64,000 bases of DNA from SHVZ01 sp041906305 (GTDB lineage: Bacteria; Pseudomonadota; Alphaproteobacteria; SHVZ01). This document shows positions 43,843 through 52,328 of the stretch, piece by piece. The stretch spans positions 124,001 through 188,000 of the forward strand of contig JAYRJL010000010.1 in assembly GCA_041906305.1 (NCBI GenBank), given 5' to 3'. The notes under the pieces were generated by a model. That model did not search any database. It was not told where the DNA came from and saw only the letters and a program-made list of their open reading frames with translations. The position numbers and the translations under genes are program-made. Positions within the stretch are counted from its first letter, which is position 1. Each line of letters opens with the position of its first letter.

Positions 43843-45543
43843 ATGCGTAATCCCGCAGAGCAGCACGCCAAGCCGAAGTCCGACATCGAGATCTCGCAGG
43901 CCGCGACCATGCGCCCCGTCGTCGACGTGGCCCGCGAGAAGCTCGGCATCGACTCGAAGAACCTCGAGCCCTACGGCCACTACAAGGCCAAGGTGTCGCT
44001 CGACTACGTCAACTCGCTGAAGAACAAGAGCGGCAAGCTGATCCTGGTCTCGGCGATCACGCCGACCCCGGCCGGCGAAGGCAAGACCACGACCACGGTC
44101 GGCCTCGGCGACGCGCTCAACCACATCGGCAAGAAGGCGATCATCTGCCTGCGCGAACCGAGCCTCGGTCCCTGCTTCGGCGTCAAGGGCGGCGCCGCCG
44201 GCGGCGGCTATGCCCAGGTCGTGCCGATGGAGGACATCAACCTCCACTTCACCGGCGACTTCCATGCGATCGGCGCCGCCAACAACCTGCTGGCCGCGCT
44301 CGTCGACAACCACATCTACTGGGGCAACGAGCTGGCGTTCGACCAGCGCCGCGTCACCTGGCGGCGCGTGCTCGACATGAACGACCGCGCGCTCCGCGAG
44401 ATCACCTCCTCGCTCGGCGGCGTCGCCAACGGCTTTCCCCGCGTCGATGGCTTCGACATCGTCGTCGCCTCCGAGGTCATGGCGATCTTCTGCCTCGCCA
44501 CCTCGCTCGACGACCTGCAGAAGCGCCTCGGCAACATCATCGTCGGATACACCCGCGACCGTAAGCCGATCCGCGCGCACCAGCTGAAGGCCGCCGGCCC
44601 GATGACCGCGCTGCTCAAGGACGCGCTGGCGCCGAACCTGGTGCAGACGCTGGAGAACAACCCGGCCTTCATCCATGGCGGCCCCTTCGCCAACATCGCC
44701 CATGGCTGCAACACCGTGCTGGCGACCACCACGGCGCTCAAGCTCGGCGACTACGTGGTGACCGAGGCCGGCTTCGGCGCCGACCTGGGCGCGGAGAAGT
44801 TCTTCGACATCAAGTGCCGGAAGGCAGGCCTCAAGCCCGACTGCGCGGTGCTGGTCGCGACCATCCGCGCGCTCAAGATGCATGGCGGCGTCGCCAAGGA
44901 CGACCTCAAGAAGGAGAACCTGGACGCGCTGAAGAAAGGCCTCTCCAACCTCCAGCGCCACGTCACCAACGTGCAGAAGTACGGCGTGCCGGTGGTCGTC
45001 TCGATCAACCGCTTCTCGGCCGACACCCAGGCCGAGATCGACCTGGTCAAGTCGGCCTGCGGCGAGCTCGGCGTCGAGGCCTTCATGGCCGACCACTGGG
45101 CCGGCGGCGGCGCCGGCGCGGCCGAGGTAGCGCATGCGGTGGTCAAGCTCTGCGAGAGCGGCAAGGCCAACTTCAAGGTTCTCTACCCGGACGACATGCC
45201 GCTCTGGGACAAGATGAAGACCATCGCGCAGCAGATCTACGGCGCTGCCGACATCACCGCCGAGAAGAGCGTCCGCGACCAGATCGCAGGCTTGCAGAAG
45301 GACGGCTTCGGCCACTTCCCGATCTGCGTGGCGAAGACCCAGTACAGCTTCTCGACCGACGCCAACGCCAAGGGGGCGCCGTCGGGGCACACGATCCCGA
45401 TCCGCGAGGTCCGGGTCTCGGCCGGAGCGGAGTTCCTGGTCTTCATCTGCGGCGAGATCATGACCATGCCGGGCCTGCCCAAGGTGCCGGCGGCGAACTC
45501 GATCGAAGTGAACGCCCAGGGCAAGATCGTCGGGCTGTTCTAA
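43843..45543 (+). CDS. fhs: Formate-tetrahydrofolate ligase
   Basis: This 566-residue enzyme uses ATP to join formate to THF, giving 10-formyl-THF. The P-loop is TPTPAGEGKTTTTVGLGDAL near residue 65. CLREPSLGPCFGVKGGAAGG, near 100, and the C-terminal GEIMTMPGLPKVPAA belong to the substrate sites. The second ATG (43843) is preferred because the GGGGGGATGGG stretch ahead of it supplies the ribosome-binding site; ATG 43828 would add five residues. The gene lies behind the formyltransferase terminator. It gives formate from oxalate a route into one-carbon metabolism beside oxidation by FdsBA. Confidence 0.95.
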   Translation: MRNPAEQHAKPKSDIEISQAATMRPVVDVAREKLGIDSKNLEPYGHYKAKVSLDYVNSLKNKSGKLILVSAITPTPAGEGKTTTTVGLGDALNHIGKKAIICLREPSLGPCFGVKGGAAGGGYAQVVPMEDINLHFTGDFHAIGAANNLLAALVDNHIYWGNELAFDQRRVTWRRVLDMNDRALREITSSLGGVANGFPRVDGFDIVVASEVMAIFCLATSLDDLQKRLGNIIVGYTRDRKPIRAHQLKAAGPMTALLKDALAPNLVQTLENNPAFIHGGPFANIAHGCNTVLATTTALKLGDYVVTEAGFGADLGAEKFFDIKCRKAGLKPDCAVLVATIRALKMHGGVAKDDLKKENLDALKKGLSNLQRHVTNVQKYGVPVVVSINRFSADTQAEIDLVKSACGELGVEAFMADHWAGGGAGAAEVAHAVVKLCESGKANFKVLYPDDMPLWDKMKTIAQQIYGAADITAEKSVRDQIAGLQKDGFGHFPICVAKTQYSFSTDANAKGAPSGHTIPIREVRVSAGAEFLVFICGEIMTMPGLPKVPAANSIEVNAQGKIVGLF

Positions 45544-45583
45544 GGTTTGCGCGTCTCATGCCGGCCGCGCTAGCGTGGCCGGC

Positions 45584-46504
45584 ATGAACCGCGACGTCGA
45601 GATCAGCGAGGTCGGCCCGCGCGACGGGCTGCAAATGCTCAAGGGCATCATGCCGACCTCCGCCAAGAAGGCCTGGATCGCGGCTCTCGCTGCCGCCGGC
45701 CTCCCGGAAATCGAAGTCTGCTCCTTCGTCTCGCCGAAGCTGCTGCCGCAGATGGCGGACGCTGCCGAAGTCGTGGCCTATGCCCGCACCCTCCCCGGCC
45801 TGCACGTCGCCGCGCTCGCGCCCAACGCCAAGGGAACGGCGCGCGCGATCGAGGCCGGCGCGCACAAGATCACCCTGCCGCTTTCCGTCAGCCGTTCGCA
45901 CTCCCTCGCCAACGTGCGGAAGACGCCGGACGAGATGGTCGAGGAGATCCGCGAGTCCGCACGGCTCCGCGATGCGGCCGCAACGAAGCCCGGCATCGAG
46001 GCCGGGCTCTCGACCGCCTTCGGCTGCACGATCGAGGGCACCGTCGCCGAGAGCGAGGTCGTCCGGCTCGCGGTCGCGGCGATCGCGGCCGGCGCCGACG
46101 AGGTCGGACTCGCCGACACCACCGGCATGGCCAACCCGCGGCAGATCAAGGCGACGATCGCCGCCGTCCGCCGCGAGATCGGCGACCGGCTGACCGGCGT
46201 GCATCTCCACAACACCTTCGGCCTCGGCCTCGCCAACGCGCTTGCCGCCTATGAGGCCGGCCTTCGCACGTTCGACTCCTCCCAGGCCGGCCTCGGCGGC
46301 TGTCCCTATGCGCCCGGCGCCACCGGCAACGTCGTCACCGAGGATCTGGTCTACATGTTCGAGAGCATGGGCGTGCGCACCGGCATCGACCTCGCCAAGC
46401 TGATGGAAGGCCGACGGATCCTCGCCGAGGCTTTCCCCGCCGAGCCGCTCTACGGCTACGTGCCCGCCATCGGGCTCCCCAAGAACTATCGCCCGACCGC
46501 CTGA
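45584..46504 (+). CDS. Hydroxymethylglutaryl-CoA lyase-type enzyme
   Basis: This 306-residue TIM-barrel lyase splits HMG-CoA or a related 3-hydroxy-3-methylacyl-CoA. It begins with the metal and substrate motif EISEVGPRDGLQMLKG. It keeps GLADTTGMANPRQI, the metal-binding His pair in GVHLHNTFGLGLAN, and the flexible loop with catalytic cysteine, GLGGCPYAPGATGN. A CoA-transferase gene starts one base after its stop (TGACATG). The pair suggests activation of a free acid followed by cleavage, for example a leucine-route or citramalate-type compound; which one cannot be told. Confidence 0.9.
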   Translation: MNRDVEISEVGPRDGLQMLKGIMPTSAKKAWIAALAAAGLPEIEVCSFVSPKLLPQMADAAEVVAYARTLPGLHVAALAPNAKGTARAIEAGAHKITLPLSVSRSHSLANVRKTPDEMVEEIRESARLRDAAATKPGIEAGLSTAFGCTIEGTVAESEVVRLAVAAIAAGADEVGLADTTGMANPRQIKATIAAVRREIGDRLTGVHLHNTFGLGLANALAAYEAGLRTFDSSQAGLGGCPYAPGATGNVVTEDLVYMFESMGVRTGIDLAKLMEGRRILAEAFPAEPLYGYVPAIGLPKNYRPTA

Positions 46505-46505
46505 C

Positions 46506-47675
46506 ATGACGAACAAGCTTCCGCTCGACGGCATCCGCGTCGTCGAGTTCACCCACATGGTCATGGGCCCGACCTGCGGCATGGTGCTGGGCGACCTCGG
46601 CGCCGACGTGATCAAGGTCGAGCCGACGCCGAACGGCGACAACACCCGTCGCCTGGTCGGCGCCGGCGCCGGCTTCTTCATGAACTTCAACCGCAACAAG
46701 CGCTCGGTCGCGCTCGACCTCAAGTCGCCGGAAGGCAAGGACGTGATCACGCGGCTGGTCTCGACCGCCGACGTCGTGACCGAGAACTTCCGGCCCGGCG
46801 CGATGGAGGGCCTCAGCCTCGGCTACGAGGCGGTGGCGAAGCTCAACCCCAAGGTCATCTACGCATCGCTCAAGGGCTTCCTGGCGGGGCCCTACGAGCA
46901 TCGCGCCGCGCTCGACGAGATCGTGCAGATGATGGGCGGCCTCGCCTACATGACCGGGCCGGAAGGCCGCCCGCTCCGCGCCGGCTCTTCGGTCAACGAC
47001 ATCATGGGCGGCATGTTCGCGGCGATCGCGATCCTGGCCGCGCTCAACCAGCGGCGCGACACGGGCAAGGGCCAGCACGTGAAGAGCGCGCTCTTCGAGA
47101 ACTGCGCTCTGCTCGTCGGCCAGCACATGGCACAGCAGGCGGTGACCGGCAAGGCACCGAACCCGATGCCGAACCGCATCTCGCCCTGGGCGATCTACGA
47201 CCTCTTCGACACCAGGGACGGCGAGAAGCTTTTCATCGGCGTCGTCACCGACGCGCAATGGAAGCTGTTCTGCGAGGAGTTCAAACGGCCGGACCTTCAG
47301 AACGACCCGAACCTGGTGACCAACAGCCAACGTGTGCACGCGCGCGCCACGACCATCCCCGAGATCCAGAAGATGGTCGGCGTCTACACGCGATCGGAGC
47401 TGATGGCGATCCTCGAGCGCATCGGCCTCCCCTTCGCGCCGATCACCAAGCCGTCCGACCTGTTCGACGACCCGCATCTCAATGCTTCCGGCGCGATGGT
47501 CGAGCTGACCAATCCGGAGAACGGCGCCCGCGCCAGGCTGCCGGGCCTGCCGATCGAGATGGACGGGGCACGCCTGCCTCTCCGCCATGACGTGCCGAAG
47601 CTGGGCGAGCACACGGCCGAGGTTCTGGCCGAGCTCGGCTACGATGCCGACGACATCGCCCGCATCGCGGGATGA
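46506..47675 (+). CDS. CaiB/BaiF family III CoA-transferase
   Basis: This 389-residue enzyme is a second family III CoA-transferase, distinct from frc. Features are VVEFTHMVMGPTCGMVLGDL at the start, ADVIKVEPTPNGDNTRRLVG near residue 35, and the catalytic aspartate in GSSVNDIMGGMFAAIAIL near residue 163. It lacks the lysine-rich tail of the neighbouring frc. It is tightly coupled to the lyase upstream. The downstream GNAT gene overlaps it by four bases (ATGA). Confidence 0.9.
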   Translation: MTNKLPLDGIRVVEFTHMVMGPTCGMVLGDLGADVIKVEPTPNGDNTRRLVGAGAGFFMNFNRNKRSVALDLKSPEGKDVITRLVSTADVVTENFRPGAMEGLSLGYEAVAKLNPKVIYASLKGFLAGPYEHRAALDEIVQMMGGLAYMTGPEGRPLRAGSSVNDIMGGMFAAIAILAALNQRRDTGKGQHVKSALFENCALLVGQHMAQQAVTGKAPNPMPNRISPWAIYDLFDTRDGEKLFIGVVTDAQWKLFCEEFKRPDLQNDPNLVTNSQRVHARATTIPEIQKMVGVYTRSELMAILERIGLPFAPITKPSDLFDDPHLNASGAMVELTNPENGARARLPGLPIEMDGARLPLRHDVPKLGEHTAEVLAELGYDADDIARIAG

Positions 47676-48523
47676 ACCTCCGGCGGATCACGCACCAGGA
47701 CATCGGCTGGCACGACCGTTTCTTCGCTTTCGTCGAAAGCAACTTCCGCGTCGCCACCTTCCTCCGCTGGAGCGAGCTCGGCGGCTGGCATCCGGGCTAC
47801 GAGGTGTTCGCCGTCGAGCAGGATGGCGAGATCCTCTCGACCGTCGGTCGTGAGCGGATGCGCCTCGTCGTCGCTGGCAGGGCGTCGGAAGGCTTTCAGC
47901 TCGGCGCAGTCGCCACCCGCGCCGACCTCCGCGGCCAGGGACTTTCACGGCGACTGCTGTCCGCCGTGCTGGACGATGTCGGCGAAACGCCGGTCATCCT
48001 TTTCGCCAACCCGCGGGTGCTCGACTTCTATCCCCGCTTCGGCTTCCAGCGGCTCATGCAGAAGCGGTTTTCCGCTCACGTCGAGATCGAGCCGGCGTCG
48101 CCGGCGCCGCTCCTGGATATCGAAAAGGCGAGTGACCGCACCTGGCTCGAGAGCCTGTGCCGACGCGCCCGCGCGCCGGGAAGCACCTTCTCCTCCCGCG
48201 ACTACTACCCGACCCTGCTTTGGCACCTGCTCCACAGGCCGACGCCGGTGTTCCGGCTCGACGACGCCGCCGTGGTGGCGAGTACGGTGGACGATCGCCT
48301 CGTCCTTCACGACATCATCGCGGCACAGGCCTTCGACCTGAAGGCGGCGTTGTCGGGTCTCGTGTCCGGTCCGATCCGGCATCTCGAGTTCGGCTTCGGA
48401 CCCGAGGACTGTTGGCCGGCAGCCTCCCCGTCCCTTGAGGACGACGCCGGCACGCACCTCTTCGTGCGCGGCCTGCCTTCGCCGAGTGGGGCGTTCCGGT
48501 TCCCGGATATGGCACAGACCTAG
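47672..48523 (+). CDS. GNAT-family acetyltransferase with C-terminal extension
   Basis: This 283-residue protein has an N-terminal GNAT domain. The acetyl-CoA-binding loop is QLGAVATRADLRGQGLSRRL near residue 75, with R-G-Q-G-L intact, followed by ILFANPRVLDFYPRFGFQRL. The C-terminal 150 residues resemble the second half of two-domain GNAT proteins and match no named substrate class. It overlaps the CoA-transferase gene by four bases. Its stop overlaps that of the convergent phosphatase gene. Confidence 0.8.
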   Translation: MNLRRITHQDIGWHDRFFAFVESNFRVATFLRWSELGGWHPGYEVFAVEQDGEILSTVGRERMRLVVAGRASEGFQLGAVATRADLRGQGLSRRLLSAVLDDVGETPVILFANPRVLDFYPRFGFQRLMQKRFSAHVEIEPASPAPLLDIEKASDRTWLESLCRRARAPGSTFSSRDYYPTLLWHLLHRPTPVFRLDDAAVVASTVDDRLVLHDIIAAQAFDLKAALSGLVSGPIRHLEFGFGPEDCWPAASPSLEDDAGTHLFVRGLPSPSGAFRFPDMAQT

Positions 48524-49239
48524 GTCGACAACAGGCGCCGCGTCTCGCCTTCCAGCACCAGCGCGGTCAGCCGGCCGCTCACGAAAGCGCCGGTATCGAT
48601 ACCGATACGGTTTGAGAGGATCTCCGGCTCCGAGGAGATCGAATGGCCATGTACGACGACACGGCCGTGGTCGACGCCCGAGTCCAGGAACTCGTGACGG
48701 ATCCAGAGCAGGTCGTGGCGGCGCTGGCGGTCGAGCGGGATGCGCGGACGTATGCCGGCATGAACGAAAAGGTAGCCGCCCTCCTCGTGACGCAACGGCA
48801 GCCCCTCCAGGAAGGCCAGGTGACGTTCCGGCACCGCGACCGAGAAAAGCTCCTGCGCCCGCTTCAACCATTCGTCCATCGCCAGGTCGGGCTCCGGCGC
48901 GACGCCGTAGCTGGCAAGCGTCTCGCGGCCGCCGAACCTGATCCAGTTCTCGCCGACCCAGTGATCGGCGAGGAACTGGCTCATCACGTCCTCGTGGTTC
49001 CCGAGCAGATGGACGATCTCGTCGACCGGCAGCGGATGGTCCAGCAGGTGGTCGAGCACGCCCCGCGAGTCCGGTCCGCGGTCGACGTAGTCGCCGAGAT
49101 AGACCAAGACCGTCCGCGCCGGGCACGATCGGGCGAGGTCGGCTTCGATCATCGCCTCGAGCCTGATCAGAAGGTCGAGACGGCCGTGTATGTCGCCGAT
49201 GGCGTAGACGCGCGTGCCTGGGGCGACCGCTGCGGTCAC
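48520..49239 (-). CDS. PPP-family metallophosphatase (ApaH/serine-threonine phosphatase type)
   Basis: This 239-residue phosphoesterase has the full metal-binding set. GDIHGRLDLL lies near residue 15, GDYVDRGPDSRGV near 49 and LLGNHEDVM near 78. HAGIRPRIPLDRQ follows near 155, with HGHSISSEPEI near 198. Such enzymes dephosphorylate proteins or cut diadenosine tetraphosphate. The size fits the bacterial PrpA/ApaH-like subgroup. Its start overlaps the TIGR02444-type gene stop by four bases. Confidence 0.88.
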   Translation of the reverse strand: MTAAVAPGTRVYAIGDIHGRLDLLIRLEAMIEADLARSCPARTVLVYLGDYVDRGPDSRGVLDHLLDHPLPVDEIVHLLGNHEDVMSQFLADHWVGENWIRFGGRETLASYGVAPEPDLAMDEWLKRAQELFSVAVPERHLAFLEGLPLRHEEGGYLFVHAGIRPRIPLDRQRRHDLLWIRHEFLDSGVDHGRVVVHGHSISSEPEILSNRIGIDTGAFVSGRLTALVLEGETRRLLST

Positions 49240-49727
49240 GAGTCCGCGGCCAGCCCGATCGCTTCGCGTTCCAGGACATCGAGCGAGCCCCGGTCTTCGC
49301 CGTCAAGGATGATGCTGGCGACATCGAGGCAGGTGACGAGATTGCCGGCGACGGAACCGCCCGGAACACCTGCGGTGGACGTGGCCAGGATCTGGATCAG
49401 TGCCCGCTCGGCCGCGAGTTCCGCCTGCTTGACCAGGGACCGGACCGGCTCCGTGCGCTCGCGCGGCATGCCGTCATGGCCCGCCCGGAGTCGGCGCCGG
49501 AGCCTTCGCAGCGGCCGGACAACCTCGAACCGCCAGGATTGCGTCGAGGCGATCAGCGTCGAACCCTGCTCCCGGGTCAGGCCGCGCGATCGGACGCCGA
49601 GCCAGCAGGCATACAGCAGCAGGACCACGTCGAGGCCGCGCCGGTCCTGCAGGTCCAGGCAAGCCGCGGCGACGCCGGGACGGGCATAGAGCGCCTCGGC
49701 GAAGCTCGGGAAATCCGTCGTCGGCAT
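49236..49727 (-). CDS. TIGR02444-type conserved protein
   Basis: This 163-residue protein contains FAEALYARPGVAAACLDLQD and RRGLDVVLLLYACWLGVRSR, the signature of the TIGR02444 family (W-x-x-s-l-x-l-Y-x-x-P-x-v-x-x-x-C-L-x-L-Q-d). The remainder is helical with many Arg and Leu residues. Function is unknown. It is cotranslated with the phosphatase gene. It is divergent from the small DUF465 gene, with 93 bases between starts. Confidence 0.8.
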   Translation of the reverse strand: MPTTDFPSFAEALYARPGVAAACLDLQDRRGLDVVLLLYACWLGVRSRGLTREQGSTLIASTQSWRFEVVRPLRRLRRRLRAGHDGMPRERTEPVRSLVKQAELAAERALIQILATSTAGVPGGSVAGNLVTCLDVASIILDGEDRGSLDVLEREAIGLAADS

Positions 49728-49820
49728 CCTTGGGTCCCGGTTTGCCCTGGCCGGTCAGTTGCGGTAGGAGACTGGCGAGGGGCAGCGGCTTTGGCAAGCC
49801 GACCTTAAGATGAAGCCAGA

Positions 49821-50021
49821 ATGGACGATCTCGAACCGCTTCGCCGCAAGCTCGCCGAACTGGAAAGCGAGCACCGCGATCTTGACGACGTCATCTCGCG
49901 GATGAGCGACGCGATGCCGTTCGACCGGCTGCGCCTGCAGCGGCTGAAGAAGCGGAAGCTGCAGCTCAGGGACATGATCGAGAAGCTGCGGAGCGAGCTC
50001 CTCCCGGACATCACCGCGTGA
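49821..50021 (+). CDS. YdcH/DUF465-family small coiled-coil protein
   Basis: This 66-residue, nearly all-helical protein starts MDDLEPLRRKLAELESEHRD. It has the family pattern of an acidic first helix and a basic second helix, FDRLRLQRLKKRKLQLRDMI. It probably forms a short coiled-coil. Family members are common in alphaproteobacteria and have no assigned function. It lies 62 bases ahead of purE on the same strand. Confidence 0.85.
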   Translation: MDDLEPLRRKLAELESEHRDLDDVISRMSDAMPFDRLRLQRLKKRKLQLRDMIEKLRSELLPDITA

Positions 50022-50083
50022 GCCTTGCCTCGGGCGGCGGTGTCCCTATGATCCCGCGCTTCCTTTTCCGCTAGGATCGTCAC

Positions 50084-50572
50084 ATGGCCAAGGCCCCCCT
50101 CGTCGGGATCATCATGGGAAGCCAGTCGGACTGGGCGACGATGGCTCACGCCGCCGACGTGCTGAAGGCGCTGGCCGTGCCGTTCGAGACCCGGATCGTC
50201 TCCGCCCATCGCACGCCGAAGCGGCTGGTCGCCTATGCCGAGGGTGCGGCGGGCCGTGGTCTCAAGGTGGTCATCGCCGGTGCCGGCGGCGCCGCGCATC
50301 TGCCTGGCATGTGCGCCTCGATGACGACGCTTCCGGTCCTCGGCGTACCGGTCGAGAGCCAGGCGCTCAAGGGCATGGACAGCCTGCTCTCCATCGTCCA
50401 GATGCCGGGCGGCATCCCGGTCGGCACGCTCGCGATCGGCAAGGCCGGCGCCATCAACGCCGCCCTCCTCGCCGCCTCGATCCTGGCGCTTTCGGACAAG
50501 AAGCTCGCCGGCCGGCTTGCCGACTGGCGCAAGCGCCAGACCGCGTCCGTCGCCGAAGCCCCCAGCGGATAG
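50084..50572 (+). CDS. purE: N5-carboxyaminoimidazole ribonucleotide mutase
   Basis: This 162-residue PurE converts N5-CAIR to CAIR in purine synthesis. Conserved regions are IIMGSQSDWATM at the start, TRIVSAHRTPKRLVAYA near residue 44 (active-site His), and VIAGAGGAAHLPGMCASMTT near residue 65. These fit the class I enzyme that works with PurK. The purK gene starts 10 bases after the stop. Confidence 0.95.
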   Translation: MAKAPLVGIIMGSQSDWATMAHAADVLKALAVPFETRIVSAHRTPKRLVAYAEGAAGRGLKVVIAGAGGAAHLPGMCASMTTLPVLGVPVESQALKGMDSLLSIVQMPGGIPVGTLAIGKAGAINAALLAASILALSDKKLAGRLADWRKRQTASVAEAPSG

Positions 50573-50582
50573 ACGCGGCCGG

Positions 50583-51650
50583 ATGAGCGCTCTCCCGCCG
50601 GGATCGACCATCGGCATGATGGGGGGCGGCCAGCTCGGCCGCATGACCGCGCTCGCCGCGGCGGAGCTCGGATACCGCGTCCACGTCTTCACGCCGGAGA
50701 AGGACTCGCCCTGCCAGCAGGTCTGCGACAAGGCGACGGTCGCGGACTACATGGACACGGCCGCGCTCGATGCCTTCGTCAAGGACGTCGACGTCGTCAC
50801 GCTCGAATTCGAGAACCTGCCGGCGGAAGCTCTCGATCGCCTCGCGAAGTCGAAGCCCGTTCGTCCCTCGGCCTCGGTGCTGCGCGTGGCGCAGGACCGG
50901 CTGCTGGAGAAGGAATTCTGCCGAAAGCTCGACATCGGCACCGCGCCTTACAGGCAGGTGGACACGCTTGCCGACCTGGAACGCGCCGTCGCCGATCTCG
51001 GCCGGCCCTCGGTGCTGAAGACGCGCCGCTTCGGCTATGACGGCAAGGGCCAGGTGAAGATCGCGCCCGGCATCGATGCCGGCAACGCGCTGCAGTCGTT
51101 CAGGGGCGCCGCCGCGATCCTCGAGGGATTCGTCGACTTCGCGCTCGAGGTCTCGGTGATCGCCGCGCGCGACGTGAACGGCAAGGTCGTCTCGTATCCC
51201 GTCGTCGAGAACCGCCACGAAAACCACATCCTCGCGACCACGATCGCGCCGGCGGCGGTATCGCCCAAGGTCGCCGCCGAAGCAGGACGGATCGCGACCG
51301 CTCTGATCGGCGCGCTCGACGTCGTCGGGTTGCTCGCAGTCGAGATGTTCGTGACCCGGGACGAGCGTGTGCTGGTCAACGAGCTGGCGCCGCGCCCGCA
51401 CAACTCCGGCCACTGGACGATCGAGGGCTGCCCGACCAGCCAGTTCGCCCAGCTCGTGCGCGCCACGGTCGGCTTGCCGCTCGGCACGGTCGACCCCTTC
51501 GTGCCCGCCGAGATGCGGAACCTGATCGGCGACGACGTCAACGCCTGGCCCGAGCTCGCCGCCGATCCATCGGCGCATCTGCATCTCTACGGCAAGGCCG
51601 AGGCCCGGCCCGGCCGCAAGATGGGGCACGTGACGCGGCTCAAGCGCTGA
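50583..51650 (+). CDS. purK: 5-(carboxyamino)imidazole ribonucleotide synthase
   Basis: This 355-residue ATP-grasp enzyme carboxylates AIR with bicarbonate, feeding PurE. It begins PGSTIGMMGGGQLGRMTALA. It has the ATP-grasp lysine region SVLKTRRFGYDGKGQVKI near residue 140 and the metal and substrate stretch VNELAPRPHNSGHWTIEGC near 265. The ATG at 50583 was preferred over an upstream in-frame codon at 50517, which lies inside purE. The purE-purK order is the usual one. Confidence 0.95.
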   Translation: MSALPPGSTIGMMGGGQLGRMTALAAAELGYRVHVFTPEKDSPCQQVCDKATVADYMDTAALDAFVKDVDVVTLEFENLPAEALDRLAKSKPVRPSASVLRVAQDRLLEKEFCRKLDIGTAPYRQVDTLADLERAVADLGRPSVLKTRRFGYDGKGQVKIAPGIDAGNALQSFRGAAAILEGFVDFALEVSVIAARDVNGKVVSYPVVENRHENHILATTIAPAAVSPKVAAEAGRIATALIGALDVVGLLAVEMFVTRDERVLVNELAPRPHNSGHWTIEGCPTSQFAQLVRATVGLPLGTVDPFVPAEMRNLIGDDVNAWPELAADPSAHLHLYGKAEARPGRKMGHVTRLKR

Positions 51651-51731
51651 GGGCCGTATCGGTCGGCGCGGCAGTACAGTCCGCGGCGGCCGTCTCTGTC
51701 CTCCGCCGGCCGCGCCGCTATCCTTCGTCTC

Positions 51732-52328
51732 ATGCTCGACCTCATCCCCTACGCGACCTACTGCTTCGTGATGTCGGTCACGCCCGGCCCCAACAACGTC
51801 ATGCTGACGGCGTCGGGCGCGACCTTCGGCTTCCGTCGCACCATCCCGCAGATGCTGGGCATCGGCCTCGGCTGCGGCATCCAGATCATGCTGGTGTCGC
51901 TGGGCATGGGTGCGGTCTTTGAGTGGCTGCCGCAGATCCAGGAGGCGCTGCGCTGGGTCGGTGCCGCCTATCTCGTCTATCTCGCCTGGCGGCTGATGCA
52001 GGCGGGGCTGGTGGTCGGCGAGGCGCAGGCGCGCGCCCGGCCGCTCAGCTTTATCGAGTCCGCCGCCTTCCAGTTCCTGAACCCGAAAGCCTGGATGATC
52101 GCCGTGACCACGGCGACGGTCTTCCTGCCGAAGACCGTCAGCCCGTTCATGGGCGCCCTTTATCTCTGCGGCGTGCTTGTCCTGGCGAACATCCCGGCCT
52201 GCACGATCTGGGTCCTGTTCGGCGCCGGCATGCGCCAGCTTCTGTCGAGCGACAGGCTGAGGCAGGCCTTCGCCGGCATCCTGGCGTTGACGCTGGTCCT
52301 GACCGCCGCTGCTATGCTGTGGGAGTGA
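51732..52328 (+). CDS. LysE-family amino acid/metabolite exporter
   Basis: This 198-residue inner-membrane protein has about five or six helices. The family start is VMSVTPGPNNVMLTASGATF (residues 11-30). AAFQFLNPKAWMIAVTTATV, near residue 113, is the second conserved LysE stretch. It exports an amino acid or similar compound. Its stop overlaps the ATG of the MocR-type regulator by one base (TGATG), so the regulator probably controls this exporter. Confidence 0.88.
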   Translation: MLDLIPYATYCFVMSVTPGPNNVMLTASGATFGFRRTIPQMLGIGLGCGIQIMLVSLGMGAVFEWLPQIQEALRWVGAAYLVYLAWRLMQAGLVVGEAQARARPLSFIESAAFQFLNPKAWMIAVTTATVFLPKTVSPFMGALYLCGVLVLANIPACTIWVLFGAGMRQLLSSDRLRQAFAGILALTLVLTAAAMLWE

